Positions 11,092-23,749 of a stretch of 64,000 nucleotides of DNA are shown here, piece by piece. A model generated the notes under the pieces. The model did no database searches. It worked only from the letters and a program-made list of their open reading frames with translations, and was not told where the DNA came from. Each line of letters begins with the position of its first letter. The stretch's first letter is position 1. The stretch is from assembly GCA_037962975.1 (NCBI GenBank), contig CM075676.1, positions 92,698,001 to 92,762,000 of the forward strand. Direction: 5' to 3'. Both the position numbers and the translations under genes were made by a program. This stretch comes from Clitoria ternatea (Eukaryota > Streptophyta > Magnoliopsida > Fabales > Fabaceae).

Positions 11092-11115
11092 TTATATCCT
11101 TTTTTTCCACTAGTG
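11092..11115 (-). repeat. Right terminal inverted repeat of the CACTA element
   Basis: Ends ...TTTTTTTCCACTAGTG and is followed by the target duplication AAT at 11116-11118. Confidence 0.95.
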
Positions 11116-11118
11116 AAT

Positions 11119-13482
11119 TCTTAATCTCAGGATAGGTGAGTAAAGAAAATTTACTTAAAAATCATAAAATTTAAGACAAAATTATCTTTCACTCAATACA
11201 AAAATTCACTAATGTAACATCAGATTTTTTTACACAACAACTAATGTTGCACCAAAGTAGAGATATAGATAAAATAAACCTATATAACAATTGTGTTAGA
11301 CGAAGGATAAACATTATGTAGTAGTCTAGAACTATGTCCATCCCCTTTTTTTACAACCTCTCCTTCCTCCTTCTCTTCCAAATTAGGACTTGATGCAACA
11401 CTTTTTTCCCCTCTTCTTAAGAATTTTTAAATCATTCAAACACGATCATATACTGTTTTTTCTTCTGATTGTTATACAAATCTCTCCTTATTTTCATATA
11501 GAGTAAATTACATAAATGTTCACAGTTTCTTTCCTAGCATTTTTCAAACTCTTCTATGGTGCATCCACCAAACATGCAAGTAAATTTATGCCGCCAACAG
11601 GTTGAAGTGGGATCACCGACGAATATGAATGCAATTTACACTTCAAAAAGTTTATTGCTCATGTGATGTGAATGACAAGACTTTGCTTAAGGTTTCGTTG
11701 TTTTCGTAAGTCTTCACTTTCAATACATAGCACGAGATATACATGACAATTGCATGGCATGAGTAAGTGGGGCAAAAATTTATCTTGTCGTCCAAAGGCT
11801 AAAAATACTGTGATTTGAATTTCATTCATTATGTTGCAGAAAGTTCATCCAAGAAAATAGATTTAGATTACTTTGTATGTTATTTAATTTCATTTAATCC
11901 AAATCATAGAGAACTCGGTCTCTAAAGAGAGAGAGGAAAGACATTTTTTCGTAAGTTTTCTAAAAAAAATAGAAAATTATTCTTAAAAAGGTTAGAAAAA
12001 GTAAAAAAAGTGTTTGTTTATAAAGTATTTTAAAAAAACTTATAGAGAATTGAAAACTAAATTTTCTATTTTTTTTTAAAAAAGAAAAGTCTTTAAAGAA
12101 GTTTTAAAAAAAAACTGAAAAATAGAAAAGTTTTTTAAGAACTTTTCTATCTATTACAAGAAATAAAAATTTTAGATAACAAATAAATTTTAAAAAAAAA
12201 CTAAAAAACTTTTTTATAATAAAAACAGTCCAAACTTTTCCTGTTTTTTTCCCGGTGGGGGCAAGCCGAAAGGAAAACAATACATATGATTCCGATGTGA
12301 AATGTCTCTGGATCGTTGCATTGCGTATCAACGTGACATGTGAAAAATAATTTTAAAAATAATATATTTTGTTTAAATAATTTAAATTAATCACTTTTTA
12401 AAAAAGGTAATTTGCGATAGTTGGACATGCGATTTAAAAAAAAAAGAACGAAAATTCAAGGTTAATATAATGATAAAGTTTTTTTTAGCATTGAAGTAAT
12501 TAATTATTAGCGATTTTAGTACTTAATTTTTTAGATCCTTTTGGATTGCTACAAAGAGGGAGAGGATAAATGTTAAGAAGTAAAGTGAGAAAACCAAAAT
12601 CACATGACTTTATTTACATGTCACATACCAAATAAACTATAGAACTTAATAATGGTGACCTAGTTTAATTACCAAAACTGAGATAGGGTATTTCAAAGTA
12701 TTTTTACTTAATTAAGCGCAAAATATTTATGTTTGGATAAATTTATGAAAGACTATTCTGATGAGCTTCACTCTAGTAATATTGAAGTGATTTTTTTCTT
12801 AATATACCAAGATAGAGTGGATCGAGATTTTCGTAATTATGTATCAAAGAAATTTTATAAAAAACATCTAAATGTTTTCTGTACGAAAATTACTTTTGTA
12901 ATATCTATTACCTATTATGAAAATAAAAAATACGTTACTTTCAAATTAATTTTTAGGCTAGAATATATTTTGTGCACACAGAAAATTAACCAAGTCCAAT
13001 AATATACTGGCCCGAATTGCCCTTACTGTCTCCTCACATTTGTTCACTCTACTCTTCTTCTTCTTCTTCTTCTTCTTCTTATTATTATTATTATTATTAT
13101 TATTATTGCTTTAACTAACACTAAGAATGTGAAGTACCATGATTTAACCACAAAATTATTGAGTTAACTCAGCCTAAATACATTTTGTTGGTGTACATTG
13201 TCCCAATTATTCAATAGTGATAGTAATGACAAACCACTCATTTCATTTGTCACGTTTACCTGTACTTACGCATGATTCAAATGGATGGTACCTTTGTGAA
13301 ATGACAAATCAAGTTATGTCTATTAGTTAGCTATATAATTTCTTTGTCTATAAAACAATATTTTCTTGTGGGGCTCTTTTTTTTTTCTCAAATAAGAAAC
13401 CAAAGTTCATAAGCCACTTATTATATTATCTCTCTTAAAATAGTAATAATGTGTTTCATTATATTTATGTCTCAGATGTCAT
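11119..13482. other. Gene-free AT-rich DNA with microsatellites
   Basis: No coding exon recognised. It contains homopolymer-rich stretches (11940-12220) and a compound microsatellite: a CTT/TTC run at about 13052-13080 directly followed by (ATT)n at 13081-13107. Confidence 0.5.
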
Positions 13483-13485
13483 TAA

Positions 13486-13899
13486 GGTGGTATTTGGTAT
13501 GTGTGATCTTTTTAAGTGAAATTCCGAGGAATGTGTTTCTCAGGAATATGTTTCCTGGGTAACTTATTTCTCATGTTTGGTATTAAAAAAACTTACCAAA
13601 AATCTTTTTTGTTTCTTCCATTCTCATGTTTAGTATTAAAAAAACTTACATAGGAATCTTTGTTTTATGAGGATTTGGGAAGAAAATAGGGGCATTTTTA
13701 TCCTAAAATTTTTATTCCCGGAAATGTATAGGATACCCACCTGTGGGAAAGTAAAGTTTTTAATTCCTTCATAATTAAGTTTTTTGGGAATCTCACATTC
13801 CTGAGAATATTTTTTTTATCTCATACCAAACATGGGTAAGGAAATATTTTAAGTAACATTCATAGAAAAGTTTAAAGATCCCCCATACCAAACACCACC
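13486..13899. mobile_element. Harbinger/Tourist-like MITE
   Basis: A 414-bp segment with terminal inverted repeats. The left end GGTGGTATTTGGTATG is matched by the right end, whose complement reads GGTGGTGTTTGGTATG. It is flanked by TAA at 13483-13485 and 13900-13902, the 3-bp target site typical of PIF/Harbinger elements. Internal inverted motifs (CATGTTTGGTATTAAAAAAA and ATACCAAACATG) extend the foldback. No coding capacity. Confidence 0.85.
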
Positions 13900-13902
13900 T
13901 AA

Positions 13903-15900
13903 TAACACTGACTATATTGAGAGTTAGCAATGCAATTAAAACTCAATCTTAGATTAATATGTAAATTTATCACATACTTGATGAATGTTAAACCCTATGC
14001 ACACATACAAACAGATAAGATTAGATCACTATATTGAGTGTGAGATATTAGATCCTCCATGATATCAAACTACTCAACCAATTAACTAATGTATCAAGCT
14101 TAATAATATATCTCTTATCATAAGAATAAAGGAAAAATACCTTAGTTTTGCCATTCATTAAGATAGTAACTCTCGTTCACTTATAATATACAAATCAACG
14201 TCCTTGAAAATAATGTACTTTTGTTTGTGATTGATGTATAATGTGTTAGGTTGTATTAGGTATGTAAATGAGGCGTAACAGATATAGATAGTACTCATAT
14301 CTGTACCTATTAAAAATATGTAGGTATTTGTGCCCATAGGTATCCATTTAATATTTTAAAAACATAAACGAAGAAAATAACACATAATGTATTAAATTTC
14401 AAGTTATTTTAGTATAAATTAATATAATGTAATATAACAATTTAATACATTAAAAATATTATCATAAATTAATAATAAATAAATTTTATCTAGTTACAAA
14501 ATAACAAAAAATCTTAATATTTAAATATATTTAATAAAAGATGAATGTTTATAAGTATGCGAGTATTTGTAGAGCAGATAGTAAAATACTTAAATCTAGC
14601 TGTTTAACAAATTTATAAGTACCTATTGTGGGCATGCCCATAGGTACCTACGGGCACGAATTTTTTATACAAACCTAGGTTGTATCTAAGGTATTGAAAA
14701 AAAAAAGTATCAAGGTGATTGGAGTTTGAAAAAGAAAAGTTTTTAGTTTGTCAGTTTTATCAAATATTTGATATTAATCTCATGTTTTTTTAGTCTTTGT
14801 GACATGTCATTTGTTGGATAACTCAAGGCACTATAATTGGTGTTGATTGTCTTGTGATTGAAGTTTGATTTTGTATGTTTAGAAGTGTTAGAACTTCACA
14901 TTTGATTAAATGTAATTCAAGCTCCAAAGTTGGTCCAAATCCACCATAACTTTTAGTGATACATTTTCTTATTTGTAGGTTGTTAGAATGGATAGTTTAG
15001 TGTGTTTTAATGTTTGTTTTCATTTTTCAACAACTCTATAGTGTTGTAATTCATCTCATTTGATTATATATCCGTGTCTTGATCCATCTCATATCATGTC
15101 CGAAGATGATGCAAAATAGTGCGCTAATGTAAAATTATTGATTTTGAATCATTTTGGCTTGCTGCCCCTGTAGTGTAAAACAGAGAAAGAAAAGTGTTGA
15201 AAAATAAGGGAAAAAGAAAGCTTTTAAGGACCTAGTAGCAATTTATCTATCTAAGCTCTTTCTTTGTAATACTTGAAAATTGGAGTGTGTATATATAAAA
15301 AAATTACAACCGAATTTTCGTATTTACAAGCCCCATAATAATGTTTAATTGTTTCATAAGTGATAAAAAAAAATATATCATTTAGCTTGTTAGTTAATGA
15401 TTAGATTACATTAAAAAATTGTTAAATTTAATTCTTTTGAAAAAAATATAAAGTGTGATATATGTTTAAAAATCTATGAAAATTAAAAGTTGTATTTTAT
15501 TTGTCAATGAACATAAAATGTACAAATCTAGTTACAATTTTAGTTTTTTTTTTAACTATTCAGAATAACTTTTCAAAATAATCAGAAATCTAATTTGTAA
15601 TTTTAATTTTTTTAAAAATCTTAAACAAACATGATAAAAACATAAACGTGATTATCTAATAATGTATATAAAACCAGTGATTTTTTTCCAAAAAAAAGGA
15701 CTCTAAACCTTCCCATCCTATGAAGTTTCAAATTTTCAGTATACCATTCTTGTTGACCTCCAATTTTGGACTTATGATGTATGAAATAGCAAGGAACATC
15801 ATTAGCTCCAGTTTTCAGATGCTGCTCTCTAATGCCATGCCAATCTCATTTCTTCTTCGCAAGTGTAGTAAAGTTGCTCTTAAATTGATGATACACTTCA
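13903..15900. other. Gene-free AT-rich DNA with degraded repeat
   Basis: No gene recognised. Around 14260-14690 a degraded inverted structure is visible: AGGTATTTGTGCCCATAGGT near 14322 against CATGCCCATAGGTACCTACG near 14633. This suggests an old non-autonomous DNA element. The rest is AT-rich. Confidence 0.4.
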
Positions 15901-16003
15901 TCATATATTGATCATAAAAAAACAAAATATAAAAATAATCTCATGCTCATGGTACTGATTCACAGATTCTGAAATGTCCAACAGAGTACCCTTAGGTGTC
16001 CTT

Positions 16004-17921
16004 TTATGATGATAGATCAAGAGGATGGTTGTCAACCAAGTCATATAGTTCATCCCCAATTCCAAATCCAAGCATTCTGGCCATATCATTTGTTTTTAAC
16101 TTGGGCTTGGGAATGTTGTGATGCTTCAACCACGAATGCACAACAAAAACTTTCTTCATAACAAACAGTTCCAACGCCTCTGGATTGAAAACAACTCCCA
16201 TTTTCATGTTCATCTGCAACACAACACAACACACAAACACCTAGTTAATCAGCACCAAACATTGCTGCCCTTCTTTTTTCTCTAGACTTGTAATCATCAT
16301 CACAATTCCCAAACCAACCAGTAAACTGGCATTCTAATGCCCAACTTTATTAAGATTATGCACTTAAGTCCTTATCCGAGAATCCTTTGTCATGCATCTA
16401 AGTCTCTGTAAATACATGACAGAGGAGAGACTTAATTATCTATTTTAAAAACTTGAGGACTTAAGTGCACAATTTTATTAGAGTTAGTTACCAAAATATG
16501 AGTTTAGTCATTGAGGAAACATGCATGCACTTTTTAACACTACCTGATGTGGAACCAACATAGCAGAATACCGAGCGAGTTCACCAGCTCTCCAATCCAA
16601 CAAAACTGGCAACCATGGATAAGTAGCATCCAGTCTCACAAACCATAGTCTAATATCAGGATACTCTGATAATTCTCGAGGATCATGAGGATCTTCTTTA
16701 GTATAGTTGATGGTGAACCCAATTGTGCGCTCAAGAAATTCTTTTGGTTTTACTGTTACATGAATACCACCATGTAATTAACATGCGTGTTAAGTATGAA
16801 AGTTAATGTCATTAAGGAGGTTAAGAAATTTTGAAGGTTCTTATTAGGTTGCCTACCAGATAAAGGGGATTTCATGCCTGTTGCAGCTTGGAAAGTGGAC
16901 AGGTCAAGACGGGATATAGCATCATTGTCAATAACAACATCAATTCGGCCTTCAGTTGGAGGCATAGGAGGTGCAACTTGAGGGGCATCTGTCAACCAAA
17001 GTCTGTTCAAGTATAGTGTAATAAATCCCATTAAATGCAAACAACACTACAAGATAGTAGCAGCACGGTTTCTACTACTTACAAGGACTATGGAGAAAGA
17101 TTGGAGATTTGGTTCCTCCTAAGTGAAAGAGAAAGTAAGGTTGTACTGACCCTTTATTTGAAAGAGATTTTTAAGACACTTCCATTCAAAAACAAAGTAG
17201 TTTGATATATGTTATTCAAATTCGAATTCGGCAAGACAACTGGAGACAACAAAACTCTTTTTGCTAAGCTTTAACGCAATTGTATTCATAGTATTCGAAG
17301 TTGAAACTACTAGTTAAGTTAGAAGAATTTCAAGTGGTTAATTTATGCACTAGGTGGTAATATGTGTTTGTATTTTATCATTTACCCACTTTCATTTTAT
17401 AACAGATAAAATCAAAGTGTAAAACACAACACATATAAAGCAGGACATCTACAACATATCTCCTTAATTCACCACTCTAACTTAGCGGACAATGTATTGA
17501 TTCTCCTTGAAGGTTTATATATATCATCTTCATATAATTGGACTAAGTAACTTCTGCATAGGAATAATGAGTACTGAGTCATGATCATCTCCTAACATAG
17601 ATTGTTGTTTATACAAAAGAATCAGATTATCAGAAAAGCATAACGAAATAGAAAGTAAACAAGTGAATGGTGCTAATAGGTGTAGAAAATTTAGGCGTTA
17701 CCCTCATCATCAAATAAAGGGAGTTCGTAGTTTCCTTGGGGATTGAAGGCAACAGAGACTGCAACATGTCCTCTCTGACACACAGTGTGAGATATTGGAG
17801 AAGAGCCAAAGGGATGAGAAAGTGATTTGTAAGAAACCCATGAAGATGAAGAGGAGATGGTAGGTTTTGGCAAAGGAGAAAGTGGAAGCAATGGTTGGCA
17901 TTTAATGGTGGTGGTAGCCAT
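16004..17921 (-). CDS. CRR6: CRR6, chloroplast NDH complex assembly factor
   Basis: Four exons on the minus strand (17921-17702, 16988-16857, 16752-16544, 16213-16004) join in frame at GT-AG sites into 256 codons, close to the usual length of plant CRR6. The first about 55 residues are rich in Ser, Pro and basic residues and start MATTTIKC, a likely chloroplast transit peptide. The rest is the conserved CRR6/DUF1817 domain also found in cyanobacteria: RIDVVIDNDAISRLDLS, DPRELSEYPDIRLWFVRLDA, YPWLPVLLDW, ELARYSAMLVPHQ and NPEALELFVMKKVFV. In Arabidopsis CRR6 is a stromal factor needed to assemble the hydrophilic arm of the chloroplast NADH dehydrogenase-like complex (NdhI maturation), hence cyclic electron flow. 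The ATG is fixed by the transit peptide. No defect is seen, and its neighbours are unrelated. Confidence 0.92.
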
Positions 17922-19043
17922 TAGGTGTCAACAAAAGTAAGTGGGAGTGAGTGTTTGCTGTTGCAGGTAGAGCAGAAGCAGTTAATACAGTTTCTATCCA
18001 CAAAATTCTCAGGCCTTACGTTTTCCCAATAATTCTATCCGCTTCCTTATAGAATGTTGGGCCTATGAGGTTGTTACAATATGAGACTCCAATGGCCCAA
18101 CCCAACTATCATCTGCATTCTTGTGGAGCCCATGTTGGTCATCACTTCTTCTTTTACCCTTCACTGAAGGTGGTTAGTGCAAGTGATGTACATTAGGTCT
18201 ATAAAATAAATTCTTGTTAGAAGAAGTCATATCATGATGTTCTTGACTCAATAAAACTACAGGTTTAGACTTTGAACAAAAAAAAAGGGGAAGTTTTAAT
18301 TATTGAAAATATATAATTAATTAATTTAAGTGGGTTAGATCAATGTTGGTTTTATTTTCAGTGTAGTGCTGCATGGAGAGAGCTAAAATTTTGCTTCCAG
18401 GGATATGTGAAGAGATTATAAAGTGAAAAATGGTAGAACTTATGTGCTGGATGAGTATCTGAATGTGATAATTTGTGATACGGCACAGTTGCACAAAATT
18501 AAAACATTTCTAACATACCTAGTTTTGTTTTATCTCAATTGAGTTAATTTATGTATATGCGTACACTCATACATGGTATATGCAATATTACCAATAAAAT
18601 GTTATATACACAAAGATAAATATACCTAGTAGTTAGCATGTGGTCTCACCAAATATGTTGTTACTGGTCCTTTATATTGATGATGATCATGAGCATGTGG
18701 TTTTTGTGAAATATCTTTTAGTCATAGGATACCATTTCTTAGTTTCGTGGGTTTCATGTCTTTTATTGTTAGTGACTTAGTGTGGCTGTCTTTCACTTAA
18801 CTATTTGAGTTGCATGTTCTTCCACATATTTATAATTGATGTCACACCATTTATATGTATATGTAATTTTCATAATGACATTCCCAATATAGACTCCTGA
18901 AGGTTGCATAGATCATTCGGATTCTAAAAAGGGGGGGAATCTTCGCTGGAAGCACCTTTTTATGTTTCACTTTCAGCATGTTTGTTTAAAGGGGATGGTT
19001 GTAAATGGAGGTTTGGAAGTAGAAATAAAAAAATTCTATGGTT
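17922..19043. other. Intergenic DNA with the presumed CRR6 promoter
   Basis: The first few hundred bases lie upstream of CRR6 on the minus strand and should hold its promoter, but no TATA box could be assigned confidently. No further gene recognised. Confidence 0.4.
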
Positions 19044-19574
19044 AAGGATGGAAATGGGTCGGGTTTTGAAAGGCTTGAGTCTAGTTTACATAAAAAAAAT
19101 TTAAGGTCAGAGTCTGGCCTATTAGCTTGTCATAAACTTTTTTTTTAAGATTCGACATAACCTGTTTAAGGGTCTTACTTGTTTAAAAGGTCTGTTTATA
19201 TTAAGACTTTTAAAAGGCTAATAACAACTTAAAAAAATTGTGTTTCCTTCTCTCCTAATTTTTTTAATTGTAAATTTTTAATATTAATTTATATTATGTA
19301 AATTTAAATATGTAATATATATATTATTTTATGTTATAAATATATTACATATATAACTAATTAATAATTAATCTAATTAAACAGGTCGGCCTATTGGACT
19401 TCAAAGGCTTTTTAGAAAGTTTATGACTTGAGGTCTCTTTAAAAACTTTAAAAAATTCTTTTACCAAAAAAAAAACTTAAATCTGGTCTTCTATCCCGAC
19501 AAGCTTGACCTATATAAGCTTAAACGGGTCAAGTCATGGGCCCCTGATGGATGACCTGACTCATTTTCATCTCT
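19044..19574. mobile_element. Non-autonomous DNA element with degenerate inverted ends
   Basis: The left end AAGGATGGAAATGGGTCGGG is complementary, with a few mismatches, to the right end ACCTGACTCATTTTCATCTC. Internal parts also pair (GGGTCGGGTTTTGAAAGGC against CTTAAACGGGTCAAG). About 530 bp, no coding capacity. No convincing target duplication was found, so the superfamily is left open. Confidence 0.5.
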
Positions 19575-21310
19575 ACTTATGATTAAACAGAGTTTAAATA
19601 GTGTTAAGGTTTAATATTAACCTTTAAAAAATTTTATTTTTATAATTTTGTTTCTCCAACTATGTATCAAGATAAGTCTACATATGATAAAATTTTATTT
19701 TTGATATTTTAGGAGACATTTGTCACACAAGTTTTTTTTTTAATTTTTCAATTCACGGCAAGAAATCAAAGTTGAAGTCTGAGCTAAAATCTCACACTAA
19801 AACAAAAATGAAAAGCGCGCGCTATAATCATTATAGGCATGAGATCTAAGCAAAATATACTGGTCCATACTGGATTACATGGTTAACCAATTAGAAATTA
19901 GACTATATGTAATTTTTAATGTATTTATTATGCAAATCAATAATTTTTACTTATATGAAAATTTATTATTGGACATTCATATAGAATACATTTAAATTAA
20001 AACAAAAATATTATTGCATGTGTCTGCTGTACAATTTAAAAGAGAAGTGAATAGCAAATTAAAGTTAAAGATGCAGAGTGCTCATAGGACCAAATTTAAT
20101 TTAATTTAGTAAAAATCCTAGATTTGATGGTTTAAGCAGTTGACAAAACAAAATGTAGTGTGCACATGAGATCCCCTCGTGTGGCTCACTTTGACTGGCC
20201 TTGGATCCCTTGCACGTGAGGTCCTCTTGCTTTTCATGGCACGTGGGGGTGACAAGTAAGGGTCGGTGTCCATTTCTTGAACCTACAACTTCTCATCATA
20301 TATATGCTTAGTTGTCAAAGTATTTCAAATATATTTTCTTTTATATTTTAAAATACTTTTAATATAAGAAATTAATTCACTTAAAAATATATACAATGCT
20401 GATGTATTTGACAAAAATTATAATTTTATTTATTATAGGACAAAACATTCTATTAAAATTTATTTATATTTAAAACTGAAAACATTATTTAATGAGGTTA
20501 TGAGTTTGTTTTGCTTTTGAAGTGAGGTATTATCTTATGGTAGTAGTGTATTAAGGGAGCCATTATGAAGAAGAAAGTCATATTAGGTTTTATTTGAATT
20601 GTGAAAATGTTTTTTTTTATTTTTTGTTTTCAATTTTAATTACAAAATTGTCACCATATTTTATATTTTAAAAGATTGTACTAAAAAATTGAAAACAAGA
20701 AACATAAAAAAGTTACTTTATATGGTTCTTGTACAAAATTTTAAAAATAAAAAGCAAAATGATAGGGTTATAATTATAACTGAAAAAATAGAGAAAAAAA
20801 CATTTTTATAATTTGAACAAGGTCTTATATTCTGTAAGAGTTCTAATGACAAAGGATTAGAGTTGGTAGAGGGTCTTGGGTCACAACAAAAAAAAAAAGA
20901 AAAGTCTTCTAGATGATCTTTTCCATCCACATAAAAAAAAATAATAATACCCCAAACTATCGAAATAACTTTATTACTTGCAATATTTACCGGAAGAAAA
21001 CTTGGAAATTCTCTACTAATACACAACTATCTAAGGCTTAAATGAACTCAAAAGATAAATATTGCCTTGGTTCTTCAATACAAGTAAAATAATATCTTTA
21101 AGTAAATATATTTCACTCTAATTCATTAAATACGAAAGTATTCGTAAAAAACTTTTATTTAACATGTCATTGAATATATATAAAAATAATATTGTCATGA
21201 AATGTAACCAAATCTAACGCTAGTTTTTTTTTTTTTAATGTGGAAGTATTCCTAAACTACATTTTATTTAATAGACACTTTAATTTTCAACTAGAGATAC
21301 TAAACCTCTA
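19575..21310. other. Gene-free AT-rich DNA
   Basis: No coding exon recognised on either strand. Two CACGTG-type cores occur near 20215-20245 without an adjacent gene to link them to. Confidence 0.45.
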
Positions 21311-21313
21311 TAA

Positions 21314-23130
21314 TACATCTGTGACATCTCCGCATAAATTCTTAAGATTTACTTTAGGATCTAATAAAATTAGAAAAAAAATCGCAATAAGGATTGCCTC
21401 TCACAATGAACCCTAAGAACCTAGCTGGTACGTGACTCAAAACAACTCAAAAATCTTTTTCACTCTGGTAATCGATTATAGAAAGTCTTTAATTGATTAC
21501 TCGCGAGCAATACGTGCAGATTTTCAAGTTTTGCTCTCTGCTAATCGATTATGTAATCGATTACCACCAGATTAGACCTGCAGAATTATATAGATTTTGG
21601 CCTACAGTCTAACTGTTGCACCTTATAATTTGTTTGTTTTAACTCTGATGCTACGAAATTTTATGGGCATTATCTATGACTTATTCTAGACCTGCTGCCA
21701 CAGCCCATGCTAAAAAATTCCTCCGTATAAGGGAGTTATGTGGAAAAATACAATTTAGGTTAATTTCTCTTAAATGTCATACCAAAGCCTTACCAAACTC
21801 CATTCAATTAGCAACTTCTCATTGCACACAAGTCTTAAATGTTCCTATGACCCTATTGACACATTTCAGGGACTCTAAATCCCATCTGAACTTAAAATCA
21901 CTCCCTCAATTGGCTTAATTAGTCCTTTTCTTTTTTAAAAATACCCTTTTTCATGACTGGATAAATTAATTCACAACTTTAACTCATCAAGCACTTAATT
22001 ATCTCTTTGTTAACTATAATCACCAACCAGACCTAAATTCCTCTACCAATGCATTAACAGATATATCATTTTAGTTCTGTATCATTCAATCAATAACATT
22101 ACACTTGATATATCACCACAAACAATTCAACAACACACTAAGGCTCAATGCTTATACACACACACATATGACAATCACCTGCCCATCATCATGCAATTCA
22201 ATACTATGTCGGCTCAGTGCCATTTCACAACATATTTACAATTTCCTAGACACATCGCATATATATACATCCTCAAGCATATCCACATCCACTCTAACAT
22301 ATTCATATTCTAAATTCATTTAGGGTCACACCCATCACCCATCAAGCTTCAAAATAACCAACATCGACAATCATAATTCATCACAACAAAGTCACACACA
22401 CACATGTATATACAATGCATCAAAATGCTATCAAATTAACAAACCTCATTATATACATACTAGGATATCAACAAATTCTTAAAACAACATATAAACATAT
22501 CATAAACATATTCCTCACTTGGCATTGCTCCCTAGACTTCACTTGGTACTAGTCTTCGTGGTATCAGCGGGCTCCGTGTCTTCAATCATTGAATCAATAA
22601 GTAAGGGTGAGTGACTGACAATATAAATTAATGAAAATAATTCACAATGCAAGAAAAGCATAAACTAACTTATATTGTCACTCAGTTACCTTTTAATTAA
22701 TCATTTCATCAATTCTATAATTAACATTGGAAGACAACCAAATTCTCATATTTCAGTTAATCAATTTACTCAACACTATCATTTGTTTAAGTCATCAATA
22801 TCATCTCAGCATTAACACTCATATATCACATTTTCAAAAATATTCATCACACCATTAAATATTCATAGTAAAAATCAATGTAATACACAACTGACTCCCA
22901 GTCAATATAAATAAGTCTCTCTAGTATCCGGATACTAAAAATTGATCGGCCTTTAGCTGGGGATCCTACTTGACACCCTGTGACCCCTACTTGGTCCGCT
23001 GAGCTTACTTGGCTCTTCATCTTAACCACTGGGTCCATCTTGACCATTAGGTAGTACAACGAGATCCTACTTAACTATTAGAGCCAAAATTGAGGATAGA
23101 AATATAGCATATAATTGTCCAAACCACACA
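21314..23130. repeat. Probable retroelement-derived repeat
   Basis: A less AT-rich stretch without a gene. It starts near TGTGACATCTCCGC (about 21323) and contains repeated AATCGATTA motifs (about 21468-21570), which I associate with legume LTR sequences. Nearer the right end are several copies of a CCTACTTG / CTTACTTGG motif (22970-23020). Boundaries and target duplication were not found, so this is only a likely remnant. Confidence 0.35.
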
Positions 23131-23749
23131 AATCACATGGATTCATTTTAATTTACTCTATCTCATTTAATTAGTCAATTCTCTTAATAAATAACATAAA
23201 GCACTAGTGCAGAAATAAGGATTTAACATCTGTTTTTAAGGAAAAACCGTTATGAAAAATAACATACCATATTAGTTTTAAAAAGGAAACATGTGAAATC
23301 ATTATTTCACATTGGTTTTTTACGTAACAGATATAAAATAGTGTACTTTTAACAACGGTTTTGCTAAAAACCAATATGAAAGAAGGGACTTCTAACATCG
23401 AGTTTTTGAAAACTGATGTGAAATAAAGGCACTTTATAACACCAATTTTTATTGAAAAATAATGTGAAAACTAGGATTTTTTTAATTTTTTTTCAATTTT
23501 TTTATAATGATATTTTAATTTTGTTAACAATAACCTGGACAAGTTAATTTTCAATATTCATCCCAAATATATTTATTGTTTCATGACAATTCCTGGGCAT
23601 ACATATATACAACACATATACATAACATATATATCAACACCAATTAAAATCATATGTAACAACCAATCATATATAACACCAAACTTGTTCTATACATGGT
23701 TTAGGTCAGAATTTAATACATAATATAGACAGAATTTAAGCACTTGTGT

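Larger units (their letters stand above)
2108..11115 (+). mobile_element. Complete CACTA (En/Spm) DNA transposon with TNP2 and Ulp1-type genes
   Basis: The element starts CACTAGTGGAAAAAA and ends with its reverse complement. The ends match over 24 bp with one mismatch at position 16. It is flanked by a perfect 3-bp target duplication (AAT at 2105-2107 and 11116-11118), as expected for CACTA transposition. Inside, in order, are a left array of subterminal repeats, a leader, an intact TNP2-like transposase frame, a 13-exon gene ending in a Ulp1-like protease domain, a right array of subterminal repeats and the right end. About 9.0 kb. The intact ends, target duplication and transposase frame suggest a fairly recent insertion. 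The second gene has one nonsense codon. Confidence 0.95.
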
